NCBI RefSeq assembly: GCF_900117425.1
Contig: NZ_FPEH01000032.1
Location: 248,001 to 312,000 of the forward strand
Source: Novosphingobium sp. NDB2Meth1
GTDB taxonomy: Bacteria > Pseudomonadota > Alphaproteobacteria > Sphingomonadales > Sphingomonadaceae
DNA: 64,000 nucleotides
Reading direction: 5' to 3'
Positions 8,090 through 16,687 of this stretch are shown one piece after another (the stretch's first letter is position 1; every line of letters starts with the position of its first letter). The translations under genes and the position numbers were made by a program. Under the pieces are notes generated by a model. That model saw nothing but the letters and a program-made list of their open reading frames with translations. It was not told where the DNA came from and made no database searches.

Positions 8090-10033
8090 ATGGACCGTGC
8101 ATATATCTCTCTGCCCACAAAAGCTGTCGCCAACCTTAGCAACGCCGAACTATTCGGCCGCCTAGCCTCGCGCCTGCCATTCGCATTGGAGCCAGCGCAG
8201 CGCACTGCGTGGGAATACCAAATCGGTCACTTGCGGCAGCTCGCCCAAGGCTTGCCCGAGGCCCATGCTTTTTTGGAGTTCCTGATCCCGCGGATGGGCC
8301 GCCGGGCTGATTTAGTTCTGCTACATGGCGGCATCGTCTTCGTGATCGAGTATAAGCTTGGCGCCCGTCTGTACGACCGGTCGAGCTTCGATCAGGTCTA
8401 CGGCTACGGTCTGGACCTCAAGCACTTTCATGAGAGCAGCCACGGTCTGCCGATCGTCCCGATCTTGGTTGCAACGCATGCGGCTAATGATGATGGCCGC
8501 AATCTCCAATGGGATGCTGATCGCCTTGCGCGCCCGCTCGGCGTCAATGCTGATGGCCTTCTTCCGGCCATACAACGCATCTGCCAAGAGCACACATCAC
8601 CGCCGATCGACGCGACCGCCTGGGAGAATGGTCGCTATCGTCCCACACCAACGATCGTTGAAGCGGCGCAGGCGCTATACCGCGGCCATGCAGTCGAGGA
8701 GATCTCGCGGTCGGAAGCCGGTGCAGAGAATCTGACGCATACGGCAGACTACGTGGCGAGCGCGATCGAGGCGGCCAAACGCGATCGGCGCAAGATCATC
8801 TGCTTCATCACTGGCGTCCCTGGTTCTGGAAAAACGCTCGCTGGGCTCAACCTTGCGACCGCCAGACAGCGCGCCCACCGCGACGAGCATGCGGTGTTTC
8901 TTTCGGGAAATGGACCGCTGGTCGATGTGCTTAGCGAGGCGTTAGCGCTAGATGCGGTTGCAAGGGCGCGAGAAGCAGGCACGATCACGTCAAAAACCCA
9001 AGAGGATCGGCGGGCAGCCGCCTTCATTCAGAATATTCACCACTTCCGTGATGATGCTCTGGCAACGCGCAACGCCCCAGTCGAGAAGGTCGCGGTGTTC
9101 GATGAGGCCCAGCGGGCCTGGGACGTCGAGCAAACCTCAAAGTTCATGCAGCAGAAGAAGGGTCAACTCGGCTTTTCCATGTCCGAGCCCGAGTTTCTGC
9201 TCTCAGTCATGGATCGGCACGACGATTGGTGCGCGATCATCTGCCTTGTTGGCGGGGGCCAAGAGATCAATACCGGCGAGGCAGGCATTGAGGAATGGCT
9301 CAGAGCCTTGGAGCGCAGCTTCCGACATTGGCAGGCACACATCCCCGATAGCCTCGCCCATTCCTGCCATTTGGCTGACGAGGTGACCGCGCCGGCGCTG
9401 CACTTGGCAACTTCACTTCGGTCATTTCGCGCTGAGCGTCTATCGGATTTCGTCGGACACGTAATCGCTGGTGACTCTGCAGCGGCCCGGCAAGTCAAAG
9501 CAGCACTGAACAGCTTCCCGCTGCACATCACCCGGGATTTGGAGCAGGCCCGCCGGTGGCTTCGGCAGAAGCGGCGCGGAGCAGAACGCGCAGGGCTGCT
9601 GGCATCATCCAACGCAGCGCGCCTTAAGCCTCATGGCGTTTTCGTGAAGGCCAAAATTGAGCCTGCCAAGTGGTTCTTAGCCCCCAGCGATGATGTGCGT
9701 GCATCCGATGCTCTCGAGGATGCGGCGACGGAGTTTGATGTGCAGGGCCTGGAGCTTGATTGGACCTGCGTATGCTGGGACGCCAACTACCGGCGAGACG
9801 GCGATCAATGGCATGCGCTTCAGTTCAAGGGCACGCGGTGGCAGGCAGTGAACGATGAGGCGCGCAAAGCCTATGTAGCAAATGCATACCGCGTGCTTTT
9901 GACTCGCGGCCGCCAGGGTATGGTTGTGTTTGTGCCGGAAGGTTCAACCGAAGACGCAACTCGTGCGCGTGCGAACTATGACGCGATTTATGCTTTCCTG
10001 TCGGACTGCGGCTTTTCAGATCTGCCATCCTGA
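8090..10033 (+). CDS. PD-(D/E)xK nuclease fused to an SF1-type DUF2075 ATPase/helicase
   Basis: A 647-residue protein. The N-terminal region (about 60-130) has a restriction-nuclease-like core, with D74 in RRADLVLL and E87-Y-K89 in FVIEYKLG. The C-terminal two thirds are an SF1-like DUF2075 motor: Walker A GVPGSGKT (242-249), Walker B FDEAQ (337-341), a G-G-G-Q-E-I motif III-like segment, and near the C-terminus YRVLLTRGRQG, the motif VI arginine region. The ATG at 8090 is preferred to an earlier in-frame start at 8039 because family-like sequence begins there; the ribosome site is weak. It is divergent from mcrBC. Proteins of this build are frequent in defence islands, but I know of no established role for this one, so a defence function is inference. 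Confidence 0.78.
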   Translation: MDRAYISLPTKAVANLSNAELFGRLASRLPFALEPAQRTAWEYQIGHLRQLAQGLPEAHAFLEFLIPRMGRRADLVLLHGGIVFVIEYKLGARLYDRSSFDQVYGYGLDLKHFHESSHGLPIVPILVATHAANDDGRNLQWDADRLARPLGVNADGLLPAIQRICQEHTSPPIDATAWENGRYRPTPTIVEAAQALYRGHAVEEISRSEAGAENLTHTADYVASAIEAAKRDRRKIICFITGVPGSGKTLAGLNLATARQRAHRDEHAVFLSGNGPLVDVLSEALALDAVARAREAGTITSKTQEDRRAAAFIQNIHHFRDDALATRNAPVEKVAVFDEAQRAWDVEQTSKFMQQKKGQLGFSMSEPEFLLSVMDRHDDWCAIICLVGGGQEINTGEAGIEEWLRALERSFRHWQAHIPDSLAHSCHLADEVTAPALHLATSLRSFRAERLSDFVGHVIAGDSAAARQVKAALNSFPLHITRDLEQARRWLRQKRRGAERAGLLASSNAARLKPHGVFVKAKIEPAKWFLAPSDDVRASDALEDAATEFDVQGLELDWTCVCWDANYRRDGDQWHALQFKGTRWQAVNDEARKAYVANAYRVLLTRGRQGMVVFVPEGSTEDATRARANYDAIYAFLSDCGFSDLPS

Positions 10034-10064
10034 AAGGTTTGGTGTGCACAGCAATACTACCAGC

Positions 10065-10520
10065 CTAGCAGGTGAGCAGCGTGTACCGCCTGATAGCGTA
10101 ACCATCGTTCAGTTGTCGGCAGGAGAGGTCGATGTGGTCAGCAGTGCACCTAGCAACAGTTCTGCCATATGAATCCGTATCGATCTTTCTGCACTCAACT
10201 GGTGCTGCTTGCAGAAGCTTCCTGAGGTGCTCTGTGCTTGCATAAGGATCACCAGGGGCACATCGACGTCCTGGCCGGCAATGGCCTGGCAGTTCCGGTG
10301 CGTCGATGCCTGCTAAGCGGATACGAACGCCATCGCAGCTAAAGGTGTCCCCATCGATCACGCTGGCTGTTCTGCAGTCAATGGTGGCCTGACCGGAACG
10401 ATGGTCTAACGCCCAGAGTATGCCCGCCGCCGTAGAGAAGAAAAGTCCGAGGAAGACGAGCAGCTTGAGGTTACTGCCTCGTTTCTTCGGGCCTTTTCGG
10501 AATCGGACTACATCCCCCAT
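10065..10520 (-). CDS. Membrane-anchored thermonuclease (staphylococcal nuclease-like) protein
   Basis: A 151-residue protein with a basic N-terminus, one transmembrane segment at about residues 19-37, and a small SNase-like domain. The hallmarks are DGDTF, the arginine-containing VRIRLAGIDAPEL (catalytic R and D/E positions) and YGRTVARC. The domain is shorter than the classic Staphylococcus enzyme, as in many proteobacterial SNase-like proteins. Four to six cysteines suggest disulfides and therefore an exported, periplasm-facing domain. It converges on the DUF2075 gene with 31 bp between stops. It would hydrolyse DNA or RNA outside the cytoplasm; whether it belongs functionally to the defence cluster is unclear. 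Confidence 0.75.
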   Translation of the reverse strand: MGDVVRFRKGPKKRGSNLKLLVFLGLFFSTAAGILWALDHRSGQATIDCRTASVIDGDTFSCDGVRIRLAGIDAPELPGHCRPGRRCAPGDPYASTEHLRKLLQAAPVECRKIDTDSYGRTVARCTADHIDLSCRQLNDGYAIRRYTLLTC

Positions 10521-11256
10521 GGTCTCTCTATTCCAGCGGCGGAAGCCTGTGACAACACCTTGTTCGCGCTGTAGCGCCGTGATTTGGCGGCAACCTTTGA
10601 GTGCCTATTGATTCTTCGCAGCTCTAGGTAGGGGTTCAACAGGGGCCACGACGCTTTGATGGCATGATGCTTTGGCTGGCTTCAAGCCAAACGGGTTTCT
10701 TCGACCGATCCGCTCCTCCTCTGAGTGGCACAAGATCAAGGGGGAATGTGATTGTGAAGAAGCGCAAGCCAAAAGAGAATTTCGGCAAGCTCCGATAAAC
10801 AGAGATCGTGTTAGCATTAGGTGGAACAGTGGCGGATGTGTCTTTGCTAGCAGCCTGCCAGTTAACCGGTCGCGACGGAAGGACCGCACGGTCGTTGGTA
10901 TTGTAAGGTGCCGAAAGCGGCAGATACCGACCAGATCTAGTCATAGACAACGTATAGGAGTGCGGCAGTTTTTGCCAGAAGCTGTCATAGCCGTGGTGGA
11001 CCACACCGTATTGGGCGCATTCGCACAACGCCAGTTATTTGCAAAGTCATGGGTGGTCATTGGAAAGACTTAGCGCGAAGGATGTCAACGTGCGCTTTAC
11101 CCGATGATTTTATTGAGATACATTCATAACTACTTGTGGTTCCGCCGCCTGGTGGAAAGGTCGCATTTGGACGAGGAGACTTGGTTCGGTTAGCGTCCCT
11201 CCGGCAAACTAGCGCCTCAAAATGTTGCCAAGGCTCCTACTTGCAACCGATACTGG
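10521..11256. other. Long non-coding, lower-GC stretch at the edge of the island
   Basis: About 740 bp with only short competing frames and no recognisable domain. Base composition is clearly lower in GC than the core genes that follow at 11.3 kb. I looked for a tRNA, an integrase remnant and long repeats and saw none. It may be decayed island DNA. Confidence 0.45.
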
Positions 11257-11297
11257 GAGACCTCGCTGTCGCAGTAATTCCGCAGCAGCGAGGTCTC
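11257..11297. terminator. Inverted repeat downstream of the PRC-barrel gene
   Basis: GAGACCTCGCTG (11257-11268) and its reverse complement CAGCGAGGTCTC (11286-11297) flank a 17-nt spacer, just past the stop of the minus-strand gene. The 12-bp stem is perfect, but no T-tract follows, so an intrinsic terminator is possible rather than certain. Confidence 0.45.
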
Positions 11298-11306
11298 GTC
11301 ACGATG

Positions 11307-12224
11307 TCAGTTCCGGTTCGTGGAGCGCGCTGGCGCGCTTTTCTTGGGTGCCGAGCTCTTTGCGGCGGCCTGCTGCTGCTTGATCTGGCTCTTGCCCATC
11401 GCCGAAACGAGCGCATTGCCCTCGCCCGAGAAATTGGCGGCTGGCAAAGTGGCCGTCGTACCATCGACCTTGACGAGGACGGCCTGAACCTCGCCATGCG
11501 TGTCCGCAATCACGCTGCGGACCTTGCCGAGGCGGTTCCCGTCAGGGCCAAGGACGCTCATGCCGCGGCTCACGGAAAAGGCGCCGTCGCCAGCCGCAGC
11601 CAGACTGCCTGCAGCGGCCAGATTGCCCGAAGCGCCGGACAGCAGACCACTGGCGCTGCCGCCCGCCGATCCGTTAGCCGCACCGCTTGTCGAGCCTGCA
11701 GTCTGCCGCGCTGACGAGCCGATCACACCGGCGCTGCCGCGTGCGGTCATGGCAGCATCGGACGCCGTGCTGCGGGCCGTATTAAGCGCGCCCGTGGCGG
11801 TCTGGATGAGGGCATCGGTGCCGATAAGCTGCGCATCCGCGCTGCCTGCGGCTCGGCCCGAGGCGCGCCCTGATCCGCTGGCCGACATGGTCTGCGCCGG
11901 TGTGGCAACCGCTTGCGCGACGGCACCGGTCAGACCGGCATTCGCGCTACGATCGGCATGGACTGTGCCGTTCTTCGAATTGACGTTTTGGCTGCCGGCG
12001 GTGCGGGCGCTGGACCGGGCGGTCGACCGCGTCGCGGTACCCACGGTATCGACGGGCGAGCGGACGCTGTCCATCGTTGAACCAAGGCTGCCGGGGCCTT
12101 GGAGGGTGCCGCCCAATGTGCCGCCCAGCGTGCCGCCAAGCGCGCCGCCGCCGCCAATCAGCTGGGCATGCGCAGGTACGATGGTGAGCAGCAGCGCGGT
12201 GGTCGATGCGAGAAGAATCTTCAT
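11307..12224 (-). CDS. Exported Ala/Gly/Ser-rich protein with C-terminal PRC-barrel-like domain
   Basis: A 305-residue protein with a clear Sec signal peptide (MKILLASTTALLL to AHAQ). It continues into a Gly-Thr-Leu repeat (three GGTL units about residues 28-42), a long Ala/Ser/Gly-rich low-complexity middle, and a compact C-terminal domain (about 225-280). The last runs G-M-S-V-L-G-P-D-G-N-R-L-G-K-V with a following strand pattern typical of PRC-barrel domains. ATG 12224 has an AAGGGA ribosome site; the upstream in-frame start at 12260 would bury the signal peptide. The mature protein is probably periplasmic or surface-associated. It runs in the same direction as the downstream subtilase gene. 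Function unknown. Confidence 0.6.
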   Translation of the reverse strand: MKILLASTTALLLTIVPAHAQLIGGGGALGGTLGGTLGGTLQGPGSLGSTMDSVRSPVDTVGTATRSTARSSARTAGSQNVNSKNGTVHADRSANAGLTGAVAQAVATPAQTMSASGSGRASGRAAGSADAQLIGTDALIQTATGALNTARSTASDAAMTARGSAGVIGSSARQTAGSTSGAANGSAGGSASGLLSGASGNLAAAGSLAAAGDGAFSVSRGMSVLGPDGNRLGKVRSVIADTHGEVQAVLVKVDGTTATLPAANFSGEGNALVSAMGKSQIKQQQAAAKSSAPKKSAPARSTNRN

Positions 12225-12323
12225 GGCAATTCCCTTTCGTTCCGGTGCGGACACGATCACTTCGTGCCGCGTGCAAGGGGAACGGATGGAATTTCCGGTT
12301 TAATGCATCGACGCCGAAATTTT

Positions 12324-13547
12324 TTATCGGGTGCGGCGGCAAAGGCCGCAGACGAGCCCGCGGCCAAAGACGGGATCCGGTCCGCGGCGACCAAGATCAC
12401 GCGCTTCACCGTCAAGCTCCGCCTGCCACCCCGCGCCCGCGTCGGACAAGGCATGCGCCGTCCGTACGGCGACCAGAGGCGCCGCGAACGACGTGCCGCG
12501 CACGGGCTTCCAGGCCCCGGCGGCATTGGCTGCGAGCATGTCGGCGCCCGGTGCGGCATAATCGAGATGCAGCGCCCGGCCTGCTTCGATCAACGCCCGA
12601 TCGCGCCCATCGACCGCTGTCACCGCCAGCACGCCGGGATAGGATGCGGGAAACGATGGCGGCGCGGCCGGGCCATCGTTGCCAACGGCCGCCACCACCA
12701 CGGCACCGCGTGTCTGGATTGCCTTGATCGCCCGCTCCAGCACCGGATTGCGCGGGCCGACAAGGCTGATCGAAACGACCCGCGCCTGCTGCGCGATCAT
12801 CCAGCCGAGCGCCTGCGCGATCGCCATGGCGTTGCCGCCTGCCGGGTCGGTGCCATAGACATCAGCCGCGACGATGTTGGCTGCGCCCGCCTGCCGCAGC
12901 AACGAGACGACCGCGCTGCCGTGATCGCTGGCGAGCGGCGCGCCGCGGGCGAAGCCGCGCAGGGCCGAGACAGGTGCGGATGGCCCGGGTGCCCCGTCGA
13001 TCATCCCGATCCGTGTCGACACCGCTGTCGTGGGCATCCCGGCCTTGCCGACAGGGCCCACCGCAGCAGTGCCGGATGCAAAGTAGAGCTGGTCTGCAGC
13101 AATGATCGCCCCCGGAAGCAGGCCGCGCAATTCCCGCTGCGCGTGGGCGAGCGACTGGCCTGCGGGAACCGCAAGGCGAACAACTGAGAGGCCAAGGTCG
13201 GGAACATCCTCGCGGGCGATGACCGTAAAGCCCGCCTGCAGCGCCCGCGCGATGGACGCATCATCGGCGCTTTCAAGGAGGAGCTCACTGCGCCGCGCGG
13301 GCTGTGCATCGGCATCGAACTCGATCGCATCGCGGTGATCGCGCACCAGCGCCTCCAACCGCAGGGTTCTGACCGAGGCAAGGCGTTGCACCGTATCGAG
13401 GCTCTCGCCCACCGTTCGATCGACCAGGCCGCCGAGCGTGCCTTTGACCTGGCCAAGTGTCTGGTCGATGCCAGGCAGGCCAAGTTGGGCTGCCGCCGGA
13501 GCGGCAGCCACGGCCAGCGTCAGGGATGCAAGCAAGCGCAGGTGCAT
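12324..13547 (-). CDS. Secreted subtilisin-like (S8) serine protease
   Basis: A 407-residue protein with a signal peptide ending in AAAQ at about residue 21, a prodomain-like region to about 170, and an S8 catalytic domain. The triad is visible as D184 (GMIDGA), H209 (SDHGSAV) and S353 (GTSFAAPLVA), with oxyanion N290 (AVGNDGP). It is small for an S8 protease and the Asp box is a variant (IGMIDGAPG). It is divergent from the ECF sigma/anti-sigma genes with only about 80 bp between, so it is a good candidate target of that sigma factor. The region after Ser353 is short and ends in a Cys-rich tail. Confidence 0.82.
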   Translation of the reverse strand: MHLRLLASLTLAVAAAPAAAQLGLPGIDQTLGQVKGTLGGLVDRTVGESLDTVQRLASVRTLRLEALVRDHRDAIEFDADAQPARRSELLLESADDASIARALQAGFTVIAREDVPDLGLSVVRLAVPAGQSLAHAQRELRGLLPGAIIAADQLYFASGTAAVGPVGKAGMPTTAVSTRIGMIDGAPGPSAPVSALRGFARGAPLASDHGSAVVSLLRQAGAANIVAADVYGTDPAGGNAMAIAQALGWMIAQQARVVSISLVGPRNPVLERAIKAIQTRGAVVVAAVGNDGPAAPPSFPASYPGVLAVTAVDGRDRALIEAGRALHLDYAAPGADMLAANAAGAWKPVRGTSFAAPLVAVRTAHALSDAGAGWQAELDGEARDLGRRGPDPVFGRGLVCGLCRRTR

Positions 13548-13629
13548 AGTGGGGAAGCCTTGATTCTTTCGGCTGAACTGCGGATTAAACGAAGGGGGCC
13601 GGTCGTTACATCCATGAAAGGGCAGAAAG

Positions 13630-14118
13630 CTGGCCGAACGCTTCGAATCGCAGGTCCTGACGCTCCTGCCGCGCTTGCGGCGGTTTGCGGTGGGGTTGGC
13701 GCGCGATCAAGCCGATGGCGACGATCTGTGCCAGATGACCATCGAGCGCGCGCTCGTCCGCCGGGATCAGTGGCAGGAGGGGACGCGGCTCGACAGCTGG
13801 ATGTTCAGGATCATGCGCAACATCTGGATTGACGAAACCCGTGCCCGTTCGCGCCGGTGGCAGACCTTCGTGGACGAGGAAAACGGCGCGGCCGAAGGTG
13901 CCAGCGGCGATCAGGAAGCTGTCGTCGAACTCGGCAACATCGACCGCGCGCTGGCCCGCCTTCCGGCGGAACAGCGCGAGGCGGTGCTGCTGGTGATGGT
14001 CGAGGGCTATTCCTACAAGGAAGCCGCCGAGATCGTCGGCTGCCCGGTCGGCACGCTCAACTCGCGCCTCGTGCGCGGCCGCGATGCTTTGCTCACTTTG
14101 CTTGGGACCACAGCATGA
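13630..14118 (+). CDS. ECF RNA polymerase sigma factor
   Basis: A protein of about 162 residues with sigma region 2 (D-x-D-D-L-C-Q-M-T-I-E-R-A-L, then a W-M-F-R-I-M-R-N-I-W-I-D helix) and region 4 (L-P-A-E-Q-R-E-A-V-L-L-V, then Y-K-E-A-A-E-I-V-G-C-P-V-G-T-L-N-S-R). Family-like sequence (L-A-E-R-F-E-x-Q-V-L) begins before the first conventional start in this frame, a TTG at 13675. I therefore place the start at CTG 13630, about 7 nt after an AAGGG. A good ATG at 13614 lies one base out of frame, so a frame error or real slip is possible. It overlaps the anti-sigma gene by ATGA. Confidence 0.8.
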   Translation: MAERFESQVLTLLPRLRRFAVGLARDQADGDDLCQMTIERALVRRDQWQEGTRLDSWMFRIMRNIWIDETRARSRRWQTFVDEENGAAEGASGDQEAVVELGNIDRALARLPAEQREAVLLVMVEGYSYKEAAEIVGCPVGTLNSRLVRGRDALLTLLGTTA

Positions 14119-14870
14119 CGATCACCCCCGAACAGCTTGCGGCCTATGCCGATGGCGAATTGCCGGAAGCGGAGGCACTGGCAATTGCCGAGCTCGTAGC
14201 GCAAGACGCGGATCTTGCGCGCAAGGTCGCACAGCACCGGGCGCTTCGGGAGCAGCTTTCCGCTCACTTTGCCCCGATCATGGATGCGCCGATCCCCGAG
14301 CGGCTGACGGCGGCATTGACGGCGCCGCAAGGGCAAGTGATCGATTTCGCCGCAGCGCGGAGTGAGCGGGCGAAGCGGCAAGCGGATGCTACTGCGCGTC
14401 AGCAGCAAGGTACCTGGCGGCGCTGGGCCTGGATCGCAGCTCCTGCTCTCGCGGCCTCGCTCGTTCTGGCTGTCGTGTTGCCAAGGCTCGGTGACCGGGA
14501 GGTTCCTTCCGCCACCGGTCCGGGGTATGCCTCGGGCCAGCTTGCGGAAGCGCTCGGCAGTCAACTGTCTGCAGACCCTTCCGGGACAGCATCGACGCGC
14601 ATCCTGCTTAGCTTTCGGGACAGCACCGGCACGTACTGCCGCGCGTTCAGTGGCAAGGTCGAGGCCGGCATCGCCTGCCGCGATGACCGGGGCTGGCAAC
14701 TGCGCAAAGTCATGGGCGCTGCTGCCGGTCAATCGAACGACTACCGGCAGGCGGGCAGCGCCGATGCCGCGTTAATGGCCATGGTGCAGGACATGGCGCC
14801 TGATGGTGCGCTGGATGCTGCGCAGGAGCAGGACGCAAAGGCGCGCGGCTGGCGCAAGGCGCAGAACTGA
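14115..14870 (+). CDS. Membrane-anchored anti-sigma factor
   Basis: A 251-residue protein. The N-terminal cytoplasmic part (about 1-95) begins T-P-E-Q-L-A-A-Y-A-D-G-E-L-P, the usual opening of proteobacterial ECF anti-sigma factors. One transmembrane helix follows at about 98-118 (W-R-R-W-A-W-I-A-A-P-A-L-A-A-S-L) and then a periplasmic domain. The start codon overlaps the sigma stop (ATGA), which couples their translation and is typical of a sigma with its inhibitor. The periplasmic part has two cysteines about 14 residues apart (CRAF...ACRD) that could sense redox state; that is inference. Confidence 0.82.
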   Translation: MTITPEQLAAYADGELPEAEALAIAELVAQDADLARKVAQHRALREQLSAHFAPIMDAPIPERLTAALTAPQGQVIDFAAARSERAKRQADATARQQQGTWRRWAWIAAPALAASLVLAVVLPRLGDREVPSATGPGYASGQLAEALGSQLSADPSGTASTRILLSFRDSTGTYCRAFSGKVEAGIACRDDRGWQLRKVMGAAAGQSNDYRQAGSADAALMAMVQDMAPDGALDAAQEQDAKARGWRKAQN

Positions 14871-14946
14871 TGGATTAAGCTGCGCACGGCGTTCGTTGTC
14901 GCCACGAAGACCCGGCCATCAAGGCCGCTATCTCGTGGAGGCAAGC

Positions 14947-15786
14947 ATGCAAAAGCTCATCAATTTCAGCGTTCTGACCGTCGTCCTTGTTCTGCCCTTG
15001 GCCACGCCGGCAGAAGCGCGGGATGCTCGCAATCTATCGGCGTCGGGCCCTGAAGTGTCGGCGCGGCATGATAGCTCTGCCGAAGTCTTTGGCGGCGTCG
15101 ATTACGAGCAGGGCACATACGGAACCGGCGCGAAGGTCGAAACCGCCTCGGCGAAGATTGGCGTCGGCCTGCGCAGGGGGCGTGTACGACTGGCGGCGGC
15201 CATACCTTACATCCGGACAACCGCTCCGGTCGACGTGGTCGTCAGCCAGGGCGGCCTGTTCGGAACCCCGCTGTTGGGCAGCAGCACCAGCCAGACGGTG
15301 CGGACCCGGCGCGAAGGGATTGGCGATGCGGCGATCGAAGCTGCATACGACCTGCCAGCGGCGGGTTTCATCGCCTCGATTGGCGCCGGGGTGAAGCTGC
15401 CGACTGCCTCGCGTACCAAGGGCCTTGGCACGGGCAAGGTCGACTATGCGGTGAATGCGCAAATCGCACGACCGCTGCGGGGCGGCATTACCCCGTTTGC
15501 GGCGGCGGGCTATACCTTTGTTGGCAAACCGGAAGGCTTCGCGGTGCGCAACACCTTCGCCGCCTCGGCCGGAACACGCGTCGCGCTTTCGTCGCGCGCC
15601 TCGGCGGTCGTCAGCTATTCCTACGAGCAATCCCCCGCGCGATCTCTCGCCGACCGGCAAAGCATCGGCCTTGGGGTCGGCGTTGGCATCGGGAAAAAGC
15701 TGCAACTGGGGCTGCAGGGTGATGCCGGGCTGAGCCGAGGCGCCCCCGATGTGAAACTGGGCCTGCGCCTAGGTGCCAGTTTCTAG
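14947..15786 (+). CDS. Outer-membrane beta-barrel protein of the ECF operon
   Basis: A 279-residue protein with a signal peptide (to about residue 24, PAEA-R) followed by alternating amphipathic strands rich in Gly, Ala and Thr. It ends in L-G-L-R-L-G-A-S-F, a terminal Phe as expected of an outer-membrane barrel recognised by BamA. ATG 14947 has a strong GGAGG site; the longer frame upstream is out of character (Arg-rich). It lies 76 bp after the anti-sigma gene on the same strand, so it is likely in the same transcript or directly driven by the sigma factor. No specific transport function can be assigned. Confidence 0.65.
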   Translation: MQKLINFSVLTVVLVLPLATPAEARDARNLSASGPEVSARHDSSAEVFGGVDYEQGTYGTGAKVETASAKIGVGLRRGRVRLAAAIPYIRTTAPVDVVVSQGGLFGTPLLGSSTSQTVRTRREGIGDAAIEAAYDLPAAGFIASIGAGVKLPTASRTKGLGTGKVDYAVNAQIARPLRGGITPFAAAGYTFVGKPEGFAVRNTFAASAGTRVALSSRASAVVSYSYEQSPARSLADRQSIGLGVGVGIGKKLQLGLQGDAGLSRGAPDVKLGLRLGASF

Positions 15787-15986
15787 GACCCTGGCGCCTG
15801 AATGCATCGCGCAGAGTGGAGGTGAAAAGTCACGAATGGCGCTCCGTTGAAACCGGCATTGGATGCGAGACCTCGCCGTGCACCTTCCGCAACCGCATCA
15901 CCGAGCAGACGCCTTTGCTCCGCTGGAGCTAAAGATTTTCGGCATGCCCCAGGCTGTGTTGCCGAGTGACTTGTTGCTGCAGACAA

Positions 15987-16020
15987 GAACCCGCAGCCTT
16001 GAAGTTTCGGCTGCGGGTTC
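15987..16020 (-). terminator. Intrinsic terminator of the fasciclin gene
   Basis: A perfect 12-bp inverted repeat (GAACCCGCAGCC / GGCTGCGGGTTC) with a 10-nt loop. Read on the minus strand it is followed by a T-rich stretch (TTGTCT) and lies 21 bp past the stop of the minus-strand gene. Confidence 0.7.
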
Positions 16021-16040
16021 CCGCGGCGTTAGAGGCTCAA

Positions 16041-16598
16041 TCAGGGCATCAGCACGGCATCGACGACGTGGATCACGCCGTTCGATTGCATGACATTGGC
16101 AATTGTCACCATGGCCTGACCGCCCTTTGCGTCGGTCAGCATGAGCATCTTGCCATGCATCGTAGCTGTCAGCGGTTCGCCCTGGACCGTTGTCAGCTTC
16201 GCGCGGCCGTGGCCGGCCTTGATCGCCTTGGCAATGTCACGGCTCGTCATGCGGCCAGCGACAACGTGATACGTAAGTACAGCAGTGAGCGTGCCCTTGT
16301 TTTCCGGCTTGAGCAGCGTTTCGACCGTGCCTTTAGGCAGCTTCGCAAACGCGGCGTTGGTCGGCGCGAACACCGTGAAGGGCCCGGAACCGGCGAGCGT
16401 CTCGACGAGGCCGGCGGCCTTGACGGCGGCAACCAGGGTTGTGTGGTCCTTCGAGTTGACCGCATTATCGACGATGGTCTTGGTGCTGTACATCGCTGCC
16501 CCTCCGACCATGGGGTTGGCCAGCGCCTCGCCGGCCATTGCAGTCAGCGGGGCGATAGCCAGAGCGGTGATCGCGGCGATCTTGTGGAACCTGCGCAT
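16041..16598 (-). CDS. Secreted fasciclin (FAS1) domain protein
   Basis: A 185-residue protein with a signal peptide (MRRFHKIAAITALAIAPL, cleavage near residue 28) and one FAS1 domain. The two conserved boxes are visible: the H1 box F-T-V-F-A-P-T-N-A-A-F, and the second box ending in S-N-G-V-I-H-V-V-D-A-V-L-M-P. A central Y-H-V motif (T-Y-H-V-V-A-G) is also present. ATG 16598 has a GGAGA site; an earlier in-frame start at 16619 lacks one. Such proteins are periplasmic or surface adhesion-like. It directly follows a SigK/RskA-type pair, and in mycobacteria SigK controls FAS1 proteins MPT70 and MPT83, so it is the likely target. Confidence 0.88.
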   Translation of the reverse strand: MRRFHKIAAITALAIAPLTAMAGEALANPMVGGAAMYSTKTIVDNAVNSKDHTTLVAAVKAAGLVETLAGSGPFTVFAPTNAAFAKLPKGTVETLLKPENKGTLTAVLTYHVVAGRMTSRDIAKAIKAGHGRAKLTTVQGEPLTATMHGKMLMLTDAKGGQAMVTIANVMQSNGVIHVVDAVLMP

Positions 16599-16687
16599 AC
16601 GCGGAATATCTCCTGTCATGTCACCACCGTTTGTTCGAGTGGCTCAGGACGTACGTTGTGCGAAGGCGCGCGGATGCGTTTTTTGCT

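Noticed and set aside
10605..11073. Short overlapping frames on both strands in the 10.5-11.1 kb gap
   Set aside because: No ribosome site, no family pattern and the two frames exclude each other; treated as non-coding.
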